A DNA stretch of 35,893 bases from Sedimentisphaerales bacterium. Lineage in GTDB: Bacteria > Planctomycetota > Phycisphaerae > Sedimentisphaerales > Anaerobacaceae. Shown here in pieces: positions 18,108-26,549 of this stretch. The notes under the pieces are model-generated. The model made no database searches and was not told where the DNA came from. It saw nothing but the letters and a program-made list of their open reading frames with translations. How positions within the stretch are numbered: the stretch's first letter is position 1; every line of letters begins with the position of its first letter. The stretch spans positions 1 to 35,893 of the forward strand of contig JAFGCD010000014.1 of assembly GCA_016932835.1 (NCBI GenBank), read 5' to 3'. Made by a program: the position numbers and the translations under genes.

Positions 18108-18962
18108 CTAAGGGGCGCCCTTCAGCATTTCCCGCAGTTTGTCCAATTCTCCGGTTTTCATGTGGTAACTGTGGTCCTTGTCGGGGTATTTGTTTTCCTT
18201 GACTTCTTTGTCGAAAGCGGTGAATGCTTCGATGGTCTGCTCTGCCAGATTGGCGTAGCTCTTCGCGAATTTTGGATGCGGTCCCTGCGTCAGGCCCAGG
18301 ATGTCGGGTGCGATTAGTATCTGTCCGTCACAGCCGGGGCCGGCGCCACAACTGATCACGGGGACCTCAGAGCGTTCTGTGATTATCCGAGCCACCTCAG
18401 CGGCGGCTGCCTCAATCAGAAGTGCTCCTGCCCCATTGTCAACCATCTGTTCAGCCAGACTGAGAAGCTCAGCCGCCATCTCTGCGGTAGTAGCCTCGGC
18501 CTTGAAGTGTCCGGTTTTGGTGATGCTCTGAGGCCTGATTCCGATATGCGCCATAACAGCTATTCCAGCGTTGCTTACGGCCTTGATGACGTCAAGATGT
18601 GCTCCGGTTGCTTCTATTTTCACCATTTGAGCACCTGACTCGACCACGAATCGGCCTGCGTTTTTTACGGCATCGGCAATGGTGACTTGGTAAGACAGGA
18701 AAGGCATGTCCGCCACGAGAAAGACGTTTGGCGCCCCTCGCCTGACCGCCGCGGTTATTGCGACCATGAAATCCATTGTGGCCGGCAGCGTAGAATCGAA
18801 CCCGAGGACGACCTGAGCGGCGGAGTCACCCACAAGTATCATCTGAATCTGAGTCTGCGATACGAGCCGGGCTGTCGTGTAATCATAACAACTGACCGCG
18901 GCAATTCTCCGGCTGTTATGCTTGGCGGCGAGCAAATCTGCAATGGTTGTTTGTTTGTCCAT
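18108..18962 (-). CDS. panB: 3-methyl-2-oxobutanoate hydroxymethyltransferase
   Basis: First committed step of pantothenate synthesis: transfers a hydroxymethyl group from methylene-tetrahydrofolate to 2-oxoisovalerate to make ketopantoate. Cytoplasmic TIM-barrel enzyme of 284 residues. Typical PanB pieces are TIADLLAAK, ISCYD-type VSCYDYTTAR, VGDSAAQVVLGFDSTLPATMD with the Mg-binding Asp, VADMPFLSYQ, MVKIEATG, AHIGIRPQS, LIEAAAAE containing the catalytic Glu, and the end LRE-rich helix. GxxPQS normally reads GLTPQS; here GIRPQS. ATG 18962 is taken as start; an in-frame TTG nine bases upstream is possible and the ribosome binding site (GGGAA) does not decide between them. panC is not adjacent. 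Confidence 0.92.
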   Translation of the reverse strand: MDKQTTIADLLAAKHNSRRIAAVSCYDYTTARLVSQTQIQMILVGDSAAQVVLGFDSTLPATMDFMVAITAAVRRGAPNVFLVADMPFLSYQVTIADAVKNAGRFVVESGAQMVKIEATGAHLDVIKAVSNAGIAVMAHIGIRPQSITKTGHFKAEATTAEMAAELLSLAEQMVDNGAGALLIEAAAAEVARIITERSEVPVISCGAGPGCDGQILIAPDILGLTQGPHPKFAKSYANLAEQTIEAFTAFDKEVKENKYPDKDHSYHMKTGELDKLREMLKGAP

Positions 18963-19085
18963 AATCTTCAATTCCCAAAGGAGCCGGCGAAAAGAAATAA
19001 CAAGCTATCAGTTAGAATATGAGAACAAAAGTCGTTAATCAAGCGTAATCTAAACAGGGGTTGGAGGTGTCAAACGGGTTGCTCA

Positions 19086-19114
19086 TTGAAAAAAAAGTGA
19101 GAAAAACTTATATT
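19086..19114 (+). promoter_or_regulatory. Near-consensus promoter in a gene-free region
   Basis: TTGAAA (19086-19091), 17 bp, TATATT (19109-19114): five of six matches in both hexamers with the optimal spacing. Transcription would start near 19121. No ORF follows before the terminator at 19307. Confidence 0.6.
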
Positions 19115-19120
19115 TTTGAG

Positions 19121-19343
19121 AGTTTACACTTGATTTTTTGAGAGGAATATGTAAATTTCTTCACAATCATCCTTATTTTCGCTAAAGAAATCTTTGGTGT
19201 TTACTCGATTAAATACATAGCAGTCGAAGATTTTTGGACTATTTAGAGAACGGAGTCGCCTATTAGTTCTTAGCGCTATCATTTAGCTTTTCATCACCCT
19301 CCTCCGAAGCCAGATTCTGTCGTTGTAAGAATCTGGCTTTTTT
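19121..19343 (+). ncRNA. Candidate small RNA of about 220 nt, family unknown
   Basis: The promoter at 19086-19114 and the terminator at 19307-19343 bracket about 220 bases without any ORF beyond ten codons; the only ATG with a purine-rich lead (near 19150) is followed at once by TAA. Local inverted repeats suggest structure: TTTACA/TGTAAA around 19124-19156, CTAAAG/CTTTGG near 19180-19197 and GAAC/GTTC near 19247-19270. Length would suit 6S RNA or another regulatory RNA, but I cannot match it to a known family. It is divergent from panB and upstream of the PEP-CTERM gene, which has its own promoter. Confidence 0.5.
19307..19343 (+). terminator. Perfect 12-bp rho-independent terminator
   Basis: AAGCCAGATTCT (19307-19318) and AGAATCTGGCTT (19328-19339) pair without mismatch around a nine-base loop and run into TTTTTT ending at 19343. 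The T tract is on the plus strand only, so it ends a plus-strand transcript, although no protein gene precedes it on that strand. Confidence 0.92.
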
Positions 19344-19584
19344 CTTGCCTGTATGTTCAAAATAGGCAAACGAAAACATCTTGGTGTGCGTTAATTGGGG
19401 CAAGATAGACTGTTCGGGCACCGCCAAAGCTATTGGGCGAATGCCTTGTCCTTTCTGTGGAGTGTGTACTCCATGGTTCGTCTATGCGGTCTTGAAGCGA
19501 TGGCTTCGGGTTGTTTGTGTTGAGGGTAGTCAGGTGGGGGCTCAATATGGTCGTCTGCAGAGCGTTTTTTCTGTGAAATTAGAT

Positions 19585-19612
19585 TTGACTGGCGAAGCCC
19601 GGGTCCTATAAT
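19585..19612 (+). promoter_or_regulatory. Promoter of the PEP-CTERM gene
   Basis: TTGACT (19585-19590), 16 bp, TATAAT (19607-19612): five and six matches to the sigma-70 hexamers. It predicts a leader of about 70 bases before ATG 19687. Confidence 0.65.
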
Positions 19613-19686
19613 ATACAGTGCCTAAGGATGGCAGTGATTGCAGTAGTGTATGAATCAACGGATGTTTGCTGCATCAAAGGGATTTG

Positions 19687-20253
19687 ATGAAACATGCAAG
19701 CGCGGTATTTGCTGGGTGGTGGGTCCCAAGGGTTCTGCTACTCTTTGCCCTTGTGAGTTTTTTCTCTACACCGGCTTTTTGCCGGACGTCAGGAGACGTG
19801 GCGCTTCTTATCCAGCAGACTCCTTCACGGGGCGGCACAGTAACGCCCGGAGTGGGCGTGCATTACTTTTTGCGTGGTTCGAGCGTGGTGTTGTCTGCTA
19901 ATCCCATGCCGGGTTATGAGTTCGTTCACTGGTTGGGAGATGTGGTGGACCCGGTATCGGGGCGCACGATCGCGCAGCTTGATGGTCCCAAGATCGTCAT
20001 TGCAGTATTCGCCAAACTCGGTGAAAAACAGACATATGGCGGGGGCGGCTCTTCGGGGATCGGCGGGGGAGAAACTATTGGCGGCGGCGCAATTGACGTC
20101 ATACCGGGAGGCATGCCGGCCATTTTAAGGCCGCCACGGGTGGAGAAACATCCAAACCCACGTCCGGTGCCTGAACCCTCCACGGTTTTGCTCGTTAGCG
20201 CCGGTATTGTTGTCTTGCGCAGAAAACGCTTGTCTGCGGGTCGGCTTCGGTGA
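19687..20253 (+). CDS. PEP-CTERM surface protein with an InlB-like repeat
   Basis: Exported protein of 188 residues. ATG 19687 with AAGGGA upstream is preferred over the frame start at 19666. A signal peptide covers about residues 1-32 (WVPRVLLLFALVSFFSTPAFC). Residues about 40-100 form a single divergent InlB B-repeat: GGTVTPGVGVHYFLRGSSVVLSA, then PGYEFVHWLGDV and DGPKIVIAVF. A glycine-rich linker follows (GGGGSSGIGGGETIGGG), then the sorting signal: VPEPST, a hydrophobic helix, and RRKR. PEP-CTERM tails are recognised and cut by an exosortase, which anchors or releases the protein in bacteria with extracellular polysaccharide. The exosortase gene is not in the window. The role of this protein is unknown. 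Confidence 0.85.
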   Translation: MKHASAVFAGWWVPRVLLLFALVSFFSTPAFCRTSGDVALLIQQTPSRGGTVTPGVGVHYFLRGSSVVLSANPMPGYEFVHWLGDVVDPVSGRTIAQLDGPKIVIAVFAKLGEKQTYGGGGSSGIGGGETIGGGAIDVIPGGMPAILRPPRVEKHPNPRPVPEPSTVLLVSAGIVVLRRKRLSAGRLR

Positions 20254-20517
20254 GCAGGAGTTATCATTTCGATACAGTGCTGATAAGGTCGCAAGGCAGG
20301 GTCTTGGAAGGGGGACGCTAAGGAGGCACAGCAGCGAGTCAGAGAAGGCTCTTGAATGCGTGTGGCGGAAATTTTCTGTCGGCACTTATGAGCTTGACAG
20401 TCCACGGGTGGGAGGCATAATGGGGATTGTGAAGCCCGCGAGATCGGCGGTCGTACAGAAGATTCGTGCCAGGCAGTGTTGAGGTAGTCTTCGATTACTA
20501 TCATGGAAGGGGATACC

Positions 20518-21453
20518 GTGGAAGGACAGAATCCTGAAGAAAAGGCGAGCGTGGAAGATACGAGCAGTTCGGGCAGCAGAGAGTCGAAGAAGAGAGTCAT
20601 GTTTTGGGGAGGGATTGTTGTTGGAGCGGCAGTGGTTGTGTGGCTGATTGGGCGGTTCGTTTTTCCCAGTCTGGCCGAGATTGCGTGGTTCTCCAACAAA
20701 ATGATAGCCGTGTATATTGCGGTCGGTGTGATTGGAATTGCGACAGGGTCGTTTTTCATGTTGCGGAAAACACTCAGAACGAGGTTGACGGTGCAGAAGG
20801 CAATCAGAGACGATCCCGATGTCAACGACTGGCTGATTGTGTTCGACTGGACGCCGAAGGTTCTGTACGTTCCAACGATTGCAGCGTCGTTCCTGGCGGC
20901 CCTGGTCTCGTTGGTTTTCAGTTCTGTTTCTCCTGCCGCTGTCGGCGGCGTATGGTTCATTATATTCCTGCTGAACTTCATCATTGAGGAATACAACGTC
21001 AGTATCAAGGTTTTGCTGATAGCCCTGGTTAGTCTTGGTTTTTTCTTGTTGTGGCTGCATCTGCTCGATTGCGTAGTGGGCTTTCTGGCCTTGTTCAAGC
21101 ATATTGCCGTGTCGATGAACACGACGGTGTATCTTCTTGTAGGCGTGATAGGTGTGGTGACGCTATTCATATCGTGGCTGAAGGGACTTTTCTACTATAT
21201 TACGATAACGCCCAACTACATGAACGTACAGGAGGGACCGACGGAGTCGGGCGAACAGATTGGCAGAGAGGATTACAACAGCCGAGTAGATACGAGCGAT
21301 TTCATCGAGCGCCTCATGGGTTTTGGAAGGATCATAATAACCTTCAAGGATAAGAAGAGGCAGCCCATAACCGTGCTTGTCTGGCAGATTCAGAGGAAGA
21401 CACAATTGCTCGAGAAGGTGCGTGCGAAGTTTGCAATCGACCACCCGCAATAG
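20518..21453 (+). CDS. Multi-pass membrane protein with a PH-like cytoplasmic tail
   Basis: Not recognised as a named family. From GTG 20518 (GAAGGGG five bases upstream) the protein has 311 residues; ATG 20503 is the alternative but lies inside that purine run and has no site of its own. A polar, acidic N-terminus is followed by about six hydrophobic helices: FWGGIVVGAAVVVWLIG, MIAVYIAVGVIGIATGSFFM, VPTIAASFLAALVSLVF, VGGVWFIIFLLNF, VLLIALVSLGFFLLWL and TTVYLLVGVIGVVTLFI. Residues from YYITITPNYMNVQEG to the end alternate as beta strands (FIERLMGFGRIIITF) and resemble the bacterial PH-like (bPH2) domain that commonly follows membrane helices. A signalling or membrane-organising role is only a guess. 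It follows the PEP-CTERM gene by 264 bp. Confidence 0.7.
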   Translation: MEGQNPEEKASVEDTSSSGSRESKKRVMFWGGIVVGAAVVVWLIGRFVFPSLAEIAWFSNKMIAVYIAVGVIGIATGSFFMLRKTLRTRLTVQKAIRDDPDVNDWLIVFDWTPKVLYVPTIAASFLAALVSLVFSSVSPAAVGGVWFIIFLLNFIIEEYNVSIKVLLIALVSLGFFLLWLHLLDCVVGFLALFKHIAVSMNTTVYLLVGVIGVVTLFISWLKGLFYYITITPNYMNVQEGPTESGEQIGREDYNSRVDTSDFIERLMGFGRIIITFKDKKRQPITVLVWQIQRKTQLLEKVRAKFAIDHPQ

Positions 21454-21468
21454 CGGCGGGATACCGGC

Positions 21469-22428
21469 TTACGATTCCACAGTCGGGCAGGACATCAGGT
21501 AGTCCATGCAGTCCTTTATGCTGGCGGTAGCCACGGCTACCGTGCTGTCGGCGGCGCCATAGTAAAGGTTGAGTTGATCGGTTTCCTTGTGGACGGTGGC
21601 GCCTGTCGGGAAGACGACGTCGCTTACATCGCCGATACGCTCATAAGGTGCATGTGGTCCGAGGACCCATTCATCGCTTCTTCGCAGGACCTTCCAAGGC
21701 GAGTTCAGGTCCAGAAGCGCCATTCCGACACGGTATATTGCTCCGGCCGTGGTGTTGCGGACCCCGTGGTAGAACAGCATCCAGCCCTCGGGCATTTCTA
21801 TAGGCTGACATGCCAGCCCCACCCTGTGACAGTCCCAGTAAGCGGTTCTGGTCATAATCAAAGGCCGGTGGTCTCCCCAGTGTTTTAGGTCCGGCGAGAA
21901 ACTGATCCACATGTGTGCCTCGCCTCTGACGATGGGACGATGAATCAGTGCGAATCGTCCGTTGAATCTTCGCGGGAGCAGGCAGGCATCCTTATCTTCC
22001 GGCGGCAGCAGTGAGCCCAGCCTGGCAAAGGTCTTGAAATTCTTCGTTATGGCCAGTGAGACTACCGGGCCGCCTTCGCCGAATGAGACATAAGTAACGG
22101 CGAATTGTTTCTGTTCTTCGAGCCATATGATGCGGGGGTCTTCCAGTCCCCACCTTTCCTCTTGCAGGCTCTGGTTTGCTTCGAGAGTCGGCGTGGGGTC
22201 GATTTCCCAGTTTGTGAAGCCGTCGGCGCTTCGTGCGACGGTAAGGTGCGAGAAGCCCCGCATATCTTCCACCCTGATAAGCAGCAGGGTTTCGGTGTTC
22301 AACCTTGCTGCGGCCGGGTTGAAGACGGCATTGGTGGGATACGGCCAATCGTCTCCCGACAAGATAGGATTGCCGTGATATCTCTTGAAAAGTTCGTTTG
22401 CTTTTTGTTGCCTTCCAAGTTTCGTCAT
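21469..22428 (-). CDS. GH130-type beta-mannoside phosphorylase-like glycosidase
   Basis: Five-bladed beta-propeller enzyme of 319 residues, soluble. Family traits are NPILSGDDWPY near the N-terminus, then NPAAARLN, LLLIRVEDMRG, SADGFTNWEID, the GLEDPR motif in RWGLEDPRI, YVSFGEGGPVVSLA, PRRFNGRFALIHRP and LYYGAADSTVAVA at the C-terminus. GH130 members phosphorolyse beta-1,4- or beta-1,2-mannosides, or in some subgroups hydrolyse them; the substrate is not predictable here. ATG 22428 with GGGG upstream is preferred over the frame start at 22470, whose 14 extra residues (serine-rich) do not fit. It lies 248 bp after the ABC exporter on the same strand; whether they are linked is uncertain. Confidence 0.88.
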   Translation of the reverse strand: MTKLGRQQKANELFKRYHGNPILSGDDWPYPTNAVFNPAAARLNTETLLLIRVEDMRGFSHLTVARSADGFTNWEIDPTPTLEANQSLQEERWGLEDPRIIWLEEQKQFAVTYVSFGEGGPVVSLAITKNFKTFARLGSLLPPEDKDACLLPRRFNGRFALIHRPIVRGEAHMWISFSPDLKHWGDHRPLIMTRTAYWDCHRVGLACQPIEMPEGWMLFYHGVRNTTAGAIYRVGMALLDLNSPWKVLRRSDEWVLGPHAPYERIGDVSDVVFPTGATVHKETDQLNLYYGAADSTVAVATASIKDCMDYLMSCPTVES

Positions 22429-22676
22429 AACTGTGCCCCGGCCGGATGAACTAATACTATATCCGTTCAAATGTCAGAATAGAACGATGTATATTATGAT
22501 CTCAAAGTTTCAGATTCTCCAGTGTTCAGTCTAAATCGGCAAGATGGACGATTTGCCGTAAATCAAAGTGCGAATTTTCAACAGAGTTCGAGTGATTTCT
22601 TTCATGGCCAGGCGGAGCCGAGCTCAATCCCTTATGCGGCGTCGATTTGAAGATTACTGACGCCTTCGTTTCGCTC

Positions 22677-24812
22677 CTATCCTTTAACCAGTTGGGTTTC
22701 GTACAGGCTTTGATACAGCGAGCATTTCTTGATCAGTTTCTCGTGCTGGCCTTGTGCGATAATCCTGCCATGGTCCATTACTACTATTATGTCGGCACTG
22801 ATAACGGTGCTGAATCTGTGTGCAATAATGAAGCTGGTTCTATCCTGCATGATCTCTTCAATTGCCTTGTGGATTTTTGCTTCACTGTCGGCGTCAACCT
22901 GGCTTGTGGCTTCGTCGAAGATGAGTATTGCGGGATTCTTAAGAATTGCCCTTGCAATGACGATTCTCTGGAGTTGGCCGCCGCTGAGTCCTGCTCCCTG
23001 CTCTCCAATGACCGTATCATATCCGTTTGGCAGCGGGGCTATGAACTCGTGGGCAAATGAGCGTTTTGCGGCGGCGATTATTTCTTCCGTGGTGGCGTTT
23101 TTGCTGCCGTAGGCGATATTAGCACTGATAGTATCGTTGAAGGTGGTTACGTTTTGTGTGACAAGTCCTATTTGGTCTCGCAGGCTGAAGAGTGTGGCCT
23201 TTGCGATGTCCTTTCCGTCGATGAGGATTTGTCCGCTTTGCGGTTCGTACAATCTGGGTATGAGGTTTGCCAGGGTGGTCTTTCCGGAACCGTTAGGCCC
23301 GACGATGGCGACGTTGTGACCGGCTTCGACTGCCAAGTTGATCTTCTTCAATACCGGGCTCTCGGAAGTCGGATAGGAGAAGACGATATCCTTGAATTCG
23401 ATTTTGTTTCTCAACGGCTCCAGGTCAAATGCATCCGGACTTTCGATTTCGGGCTTTTCGTCGATAATTGCATATACTCGTTCCGCTCCGGCATTTGCCT
23501 GCTGGAGCTTGTTCCAGACGTCGCTGACTTTTCTCACGGATTCGGCGGTGCCGCCCAGCAGTATCAGCAGCGTAAAGAAATCGCTCGGGAGCATATCGCC
23601 TTTGAATACCCAGTGTGCACCGAACATTAGCCCGACGCAACCTGCGATCATTCCAAGTACTTCCATCAAAGGACTTGTCAGGGCGTCGATCTTCGCGATT
23701 CGCAACTGTTGTCTGAGCAGCCTGTGGTTGGTTGTTCTGAAAGTGGAGCATTCGTAGGGCTGTTGATTATAGACCTTTATGACCTTTATGGCATCGAGGG
23801 CTTCTTTGAGCTTGCCGAGTATCTGTGCCCAGATGGCAAGAGATTTCTTGGTTGCGCGTTTTATTTTCTTGCCGAGTTTTCCGATGGCGTAGAGTGCCAT
23901 CGGCGCGCCGCACATGAATATCAGCGTCAGTTTTGGTTCGATCCATAGGGCAACTGCCATCAGCGAGAGTGCTTTCAGCGGTTCTCGGAGCGTCTTGCCG
24001 AGGAGTATCTTGATTCCTGTTCCTATCGAGGCGGTATCTCGAATGAGTCTGCTGACGGTATCATTGGCTCCTTCGGAGTCAAAGAATCCGGCGGGGATTT
24101 CAAGAGCATGTTTGAATGTGTCTTCCCGTAACTGCGCCATGGCGTTATTCATCAGTTTCTGGACGGCGTACACCTGGCAGAAAGTCGCAGCGCACCTGAC
24201 GGCTGTGGTTATAAGCATGAGCATTATAATGAGCATTACAGCCGTTCTTGTATTTTCTCTGGTCTCTCCCTGTGGTATGAATTTAAGCACCCACTGCGCA
24301 CTGCCGGCATAGAACGGTTTTCTGCCGGCGCGAACTTCGAACATTTTTGGCACCATGTTTCCGGCTTCGTTGATGCGTCTGCATCGCAATGTCACGAGGG
24401 TCTTGGTCTTGGCGTTGGCAAGTTCTGACAGGAGTATGCTTGACGGGACTTTGTCTTCGATGGCCGCTCCGGCGCCGAGTATTACGTCGTCTCTGATGAT
24501 GCCGGCTTTTTGGGCCTGTCCGTCTTCTTCGACGTCGGATATTCGCAGGTAGTATGCGATCTCTACATTATTGGGGTCCAGCAGTTCGCTTCTGTCTGCG
24601 ACGTAGAATCTAATTCCGTACCGGTCCTCCGCTATCTTCCTGTTAATCCAGCCATGCAGTCCTTCTTCGCCCATCATGACCTTCAGCAGCGGAAGAACCG
24701 TTGCTATACTGAAAGAGAAAAGCAGGCCGACTACGAGAGCCGTGCTGAATATGACTATCAACGTAGGCCATTGGGGCCAGACATATTTGAATACTCGTCT
24801 AAATGCTTCCAT
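22677..24812 (-). CDS. MsbA-like ABC exporter with a PDZ-like periplasmic insert
   Basis: Half-transporter of 711 residues, about 120 longer than usual (580-600). TM1 is about residues 17-42; TM2 starts near 190. The extra residues 50-180 between them would face the periplasm, and 85-145 read like a PDZ domain: AYYLRISDVEEDGQAQKAGIIRDDVILGAG with the G-Q-A-x-K-A-G-I-x-x-D-D-V-I core, then LLSELANAKTKTLVTLRCRR. The nucleotide-binding domain has Walker A GPNGSGKT (505-512), Q-loop TQN, signature LSGGQ (609-613), Walker B ILIFDEA (629-635) and the H-loop His665. It resembles exporters of lipid A/lipids or peptides (MsbA type). A hairpin GGCGTC/GACGCC (22638-22643 and 22659-22664) lies 13 bp after the stop, without a T tract. 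AAGGAG lies upstream of ATG 24812. Confidence 0.9.
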   Translation of the reverse strand: MEAFRRVFKYVWPQWPTLIVIFSTALVVGLLFSFSIATVLPLLKVMMGEEGLHGWINRKIAEDRYGIRFYVADRSELLDPNNVEIAYYLRISDVEEDGQAQKAGIIRDDVILGAGAAIEDKVPSSILLSELANAKTKTLVTLRCRRINEAGNMVPKMFEVRAGRKPFYAGSAQWVLKFIPQGETRENTRTAVMLIIMLMLITTAVRCAATFCQVYAVQKLMNNAMAQLREDTFKHALEIPAGFFDSEGANDTVSRLIRDTASIGTGIKILLGKTLREPLKALSLMAVALWIEPKLTLIFMCGAPMALYAIGKLGKKIKRATKKSLAIWAQILGKLKEALDAIKVIKVYNQQPYECSTFRTTNHRLLRQQLRIAKIDALTSPLMEVLGMIAGCVGLMFGAHWVFKGDMLPSDFFTLLILLGGTAESVRKVSDVWNKLQQANAGAERVYAIIDEKPEIESPDAFDLEPLRNKIEFKDIVFSYPTSESPVLKKINLAVEAGHNVAIVGPNGSGKTTLANLIPRLYEPQSGQILIDGKDIAKATLFSLRDQIGLVTQNVTTFNDTISANIAYGSKNATTEEIIAAAKRSFAHEFIAPLPNGYDTVIGEQGAGLSGGQLQRIVIARAILKNPAILIFDEATSQVDADSEAKIHKAIEEIMQDRTSFIIAHRFSTVISADIIVVMDHGRIIAQGQHEKLIKKCSLYQSLYETQLVKG

Positions 24813-24951
24813 TCGGTAGAAGTCTCCTTCGGTACGTTGCGTAAGACTTGATTACGTTCTTGCCATACGCGGACTGCGACTATGAATGTCCGGGCAGGGT
24901 AACAGAATCAAAGCAGGCGGTCAAGCGCAAAGAGCTTGTTGACGGGGAAAG

Positions 24952-24978
24952 ACGCCTGTGTTAATTTAGGCGTTTTTT
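24952..24978 (+). terminator. Hairpin with T tract before the MBL gene
   Basis: ACGCCT (24952-24957) and AGGCGT (24968-24973) with a ten-base loop run into six Ts. There is no plus-strand gene upstream, so it is either an attenuator-like leader element of the MBL gene 14 bp downstream or the end of an unseen short transcript. Confidence 0.45.
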
Positions 24979-24991
24979 ACAGGGCTGCACA

Positions 24992-25624
24992 ATGATAATA
25001 GAGCGTTTGGCGCTTGGTGAGTACGAAACTAACTGCTATGTTCTTCGCAGTGGAGAAGATGCCGGTGATTGCCTGGTTGTCGATGCCGGTTTCGGCGTCG
25101 AGGCTTTGGTTGCGCTTCTGAGCGAGCGCAAGATCAGACCGGTTGCGGTCGTTTTGACCCACGGGCATATAGACCATATCGCAGGCATTGCCTTGCTGCG
25201 AACGAAGTATCCCGAGATACAGGTCCTTATCCATGTGTTTGACGCCGAAATGCTGGTGAATCCTGCGGCGAATTTGTCCGGTATGTTGGGGCAGGCTTTT
25301 ACATCCGCGCCAGCCGACGTTTTTTTGCAGGACGGGGACTGGGTCGAGCAGGGCGGCGTTAGACTGCAGGTTCTTCATGTTCCCGGCCACTCTCCCGGCG
25401 GTATCTGCCTTTATTCGAGTGACGAGGCGGTAGTTTTTACAGACGATGCGCTGTTCGCCGATTCGATCGGACGGACTAATTTTCCCGGGGGAAGTATGAA
25501 CCGGCTGGTCGGGTCTGTAAAGGAGAAGCTTTGGGTTTTGCCTGATGAGACGGTTGTCTATCCAGGACACGGCCCGTCATCGACGATAGCACGCGAGAAG
25601 GCTCAGAATCCGTTTCTACAATAG
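24992..25624 (+). CDS. MBL-fold hydrolase, glyoxalase II-like
   Basis: Soluble binuclear metal hydrolase of 210 residues. Metal ligands are in place: THGHIDH (His57, His59, Asp61, His62), His133 in VPGHSPG, Asp152 in FTDDALF and His193 in PGHG. The stretch DDALFADSIGRTNFPGG is typical of the short glyoxalase II-like group (YcbL type) that lacks the C-terminal glutathione-binding domain. Its substrate is therefore probably a small thioester, but is not known. The genes on either side give no pathway clue. A hairpin ends 14 bp before ATG 24992. Confidence 0.88.
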   Translation: MIIERLALGEYETNCYVLRSGEDAGDCLVVDAGFGVEALVALLSERKIRPVAVVLTHGHIDHIAGIALLRTKYPEIQVLIHVFDAEMLVNPAANLSGMLGQAFTSAPADVFLQDGDWVEQGGVRLQVLHVPGHSPGGICLYSSDEAVVFTDDALFADSIGRTNFPGGSMNRLVGSVKEKLWVLPDETVVYPGHGPSSTIAREKAQNPFLQ

Positions 25625-25824
25625 CGATTGGATTTCTGATATCCGCAGGGGGATTGCGGTCCCATAATCGCCAGTTTTTCTCACATGTACTTTTGAAGCT
25701 CGAAATGAGCTCCTATAATTCGTGTACTGGTACTTTCTAAGCGTGATTCCTGATATTTTGCCTGAAGCTCCCAGAAGAATTCCAGGGCGGTTCTTGCTGT
25801 AGTTGGGTCGATGTTGAGATTACT

Positions 25825-26319
25825 ATGGTTACGTTTCCGACACAAGAAACGAAGCAGATGGCGGGGCTGGCCGCGGGGGAGCGTCGCTTGCACGCAGGGT
25901 CAAACCCTGGTTGCCAGGTCGCATCCGAAGCTGAAGCAGGGGTCGAATCCAAAGTGCGGGTATTGGTGGCCGAGGATACTCTCACCAATCAAATGCTTAT
26001 CAAGCTGTTGCTGGAGCGAATGGGATTTGAAGTAGCGATAGCCATCGACGGTGCTGAGGCCGTCCAGAAGGCTCTCAGCGAGCATTTTGACCTGATATTG
26101 ATGGATATACAGATGCCTAATGTTGACGGCTATGAGGCTACCAGAGCCCTTCGCCAAGAAGGATTGGCTATCCCTATTATTGCCGTGACGGCCAATGCGA
26201 TGCCCGGGGACGATGCAAAATGTATCAACGCCGGATGCGATTACTACATGTCCAAACCGGTCGATAGTGTCGAACTGACAGTTGTAATCTTCAAGTACCT
26301 GTCCCGGGAAAGCTCCTGA
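25825..26319 (+). CDS. Stand-alone receiver-domain response regulator
   Basis: CheY-like receiver without an output domain, 164 residues. Residues 1-43 are an uneven linker-like stretch; the receiver runs from 44 to 160. Glu50/Asp51 form the acidic pocket, Asp94 in LILMDIQMPNVDG is the phosphoacceptor, Thr122 (AVTANAM) and Lys144 (SKPVD) complete the site. The QMPNVDGYEATRALR and AMPGDDAKCINAGCDYYMSKPVD pattern is that of receivers at the end of hybrid histidine kinases. The frame stays open upstream to about 25745 without a start codon other than ATG 25825 in a good place, and that ATG has a poor ribosome binding site. It could thus be the surviving end of a degraded hybrid kinase, or a relay protein partnered with the HPt gene 230 bp downstream. 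Confidence 0.85.
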   Translation: MVTFPTQETKQMAGLAAGERRLHAGSNPGCQVASEAEAGVESKVRVLVAEDTLTNQMLIKLLLERMGFEVAIAIDGAEAVQKALSEHFDLILMDIQMPNVDGYEATRALRQEGLAIPIIAVTANAMPGDDAKCINAGCDYYMSKPVDSVELTVVIFKYLSRESS

Positions 26320-26549
26320 CCAACGGGCGCCTTCGGCTGCATTGCCGCAACAGCGTTTGTGAGGTTTAAGGTCCTATAAGCTATTTCAGAGCAGCGTACT
26401 GGTTGCGTTGATTCATCGAAAACAGTCGAAATGCGTGCTTCCGAGGGAAAGCGTGCGGCTGATATGGCCGATACAACTACCCGGCATTGGTGGTCGCTGA
26501 GTATCACTTGCATCCGGTTGGTTTATGGGGTATTTCAAGAGGTCCGGCT

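Larger units (their letters stand above)
18963..19686. other. Gene-free region between panB and the PEP-CTERM gene
   Basis: These 724 bp contain the candidate small RNA with promoter and terminator (19086-19343) and the promoter of the following gene (19585-19612). The plus ORF 19381-19611 and minus ORF 19357-19545 overlap each other, lack ribosome binding sites and resemble nothing. A small palindrome TGGAGT/ACTCCA lies near 19457-19472. Confidence 0.6.

Noticed and set aside
25681-25988. Minus ORFs opposite the receiver gene start
   Set aside because: They overlap the receiver coding region and each other and have no binding sites; shadows.
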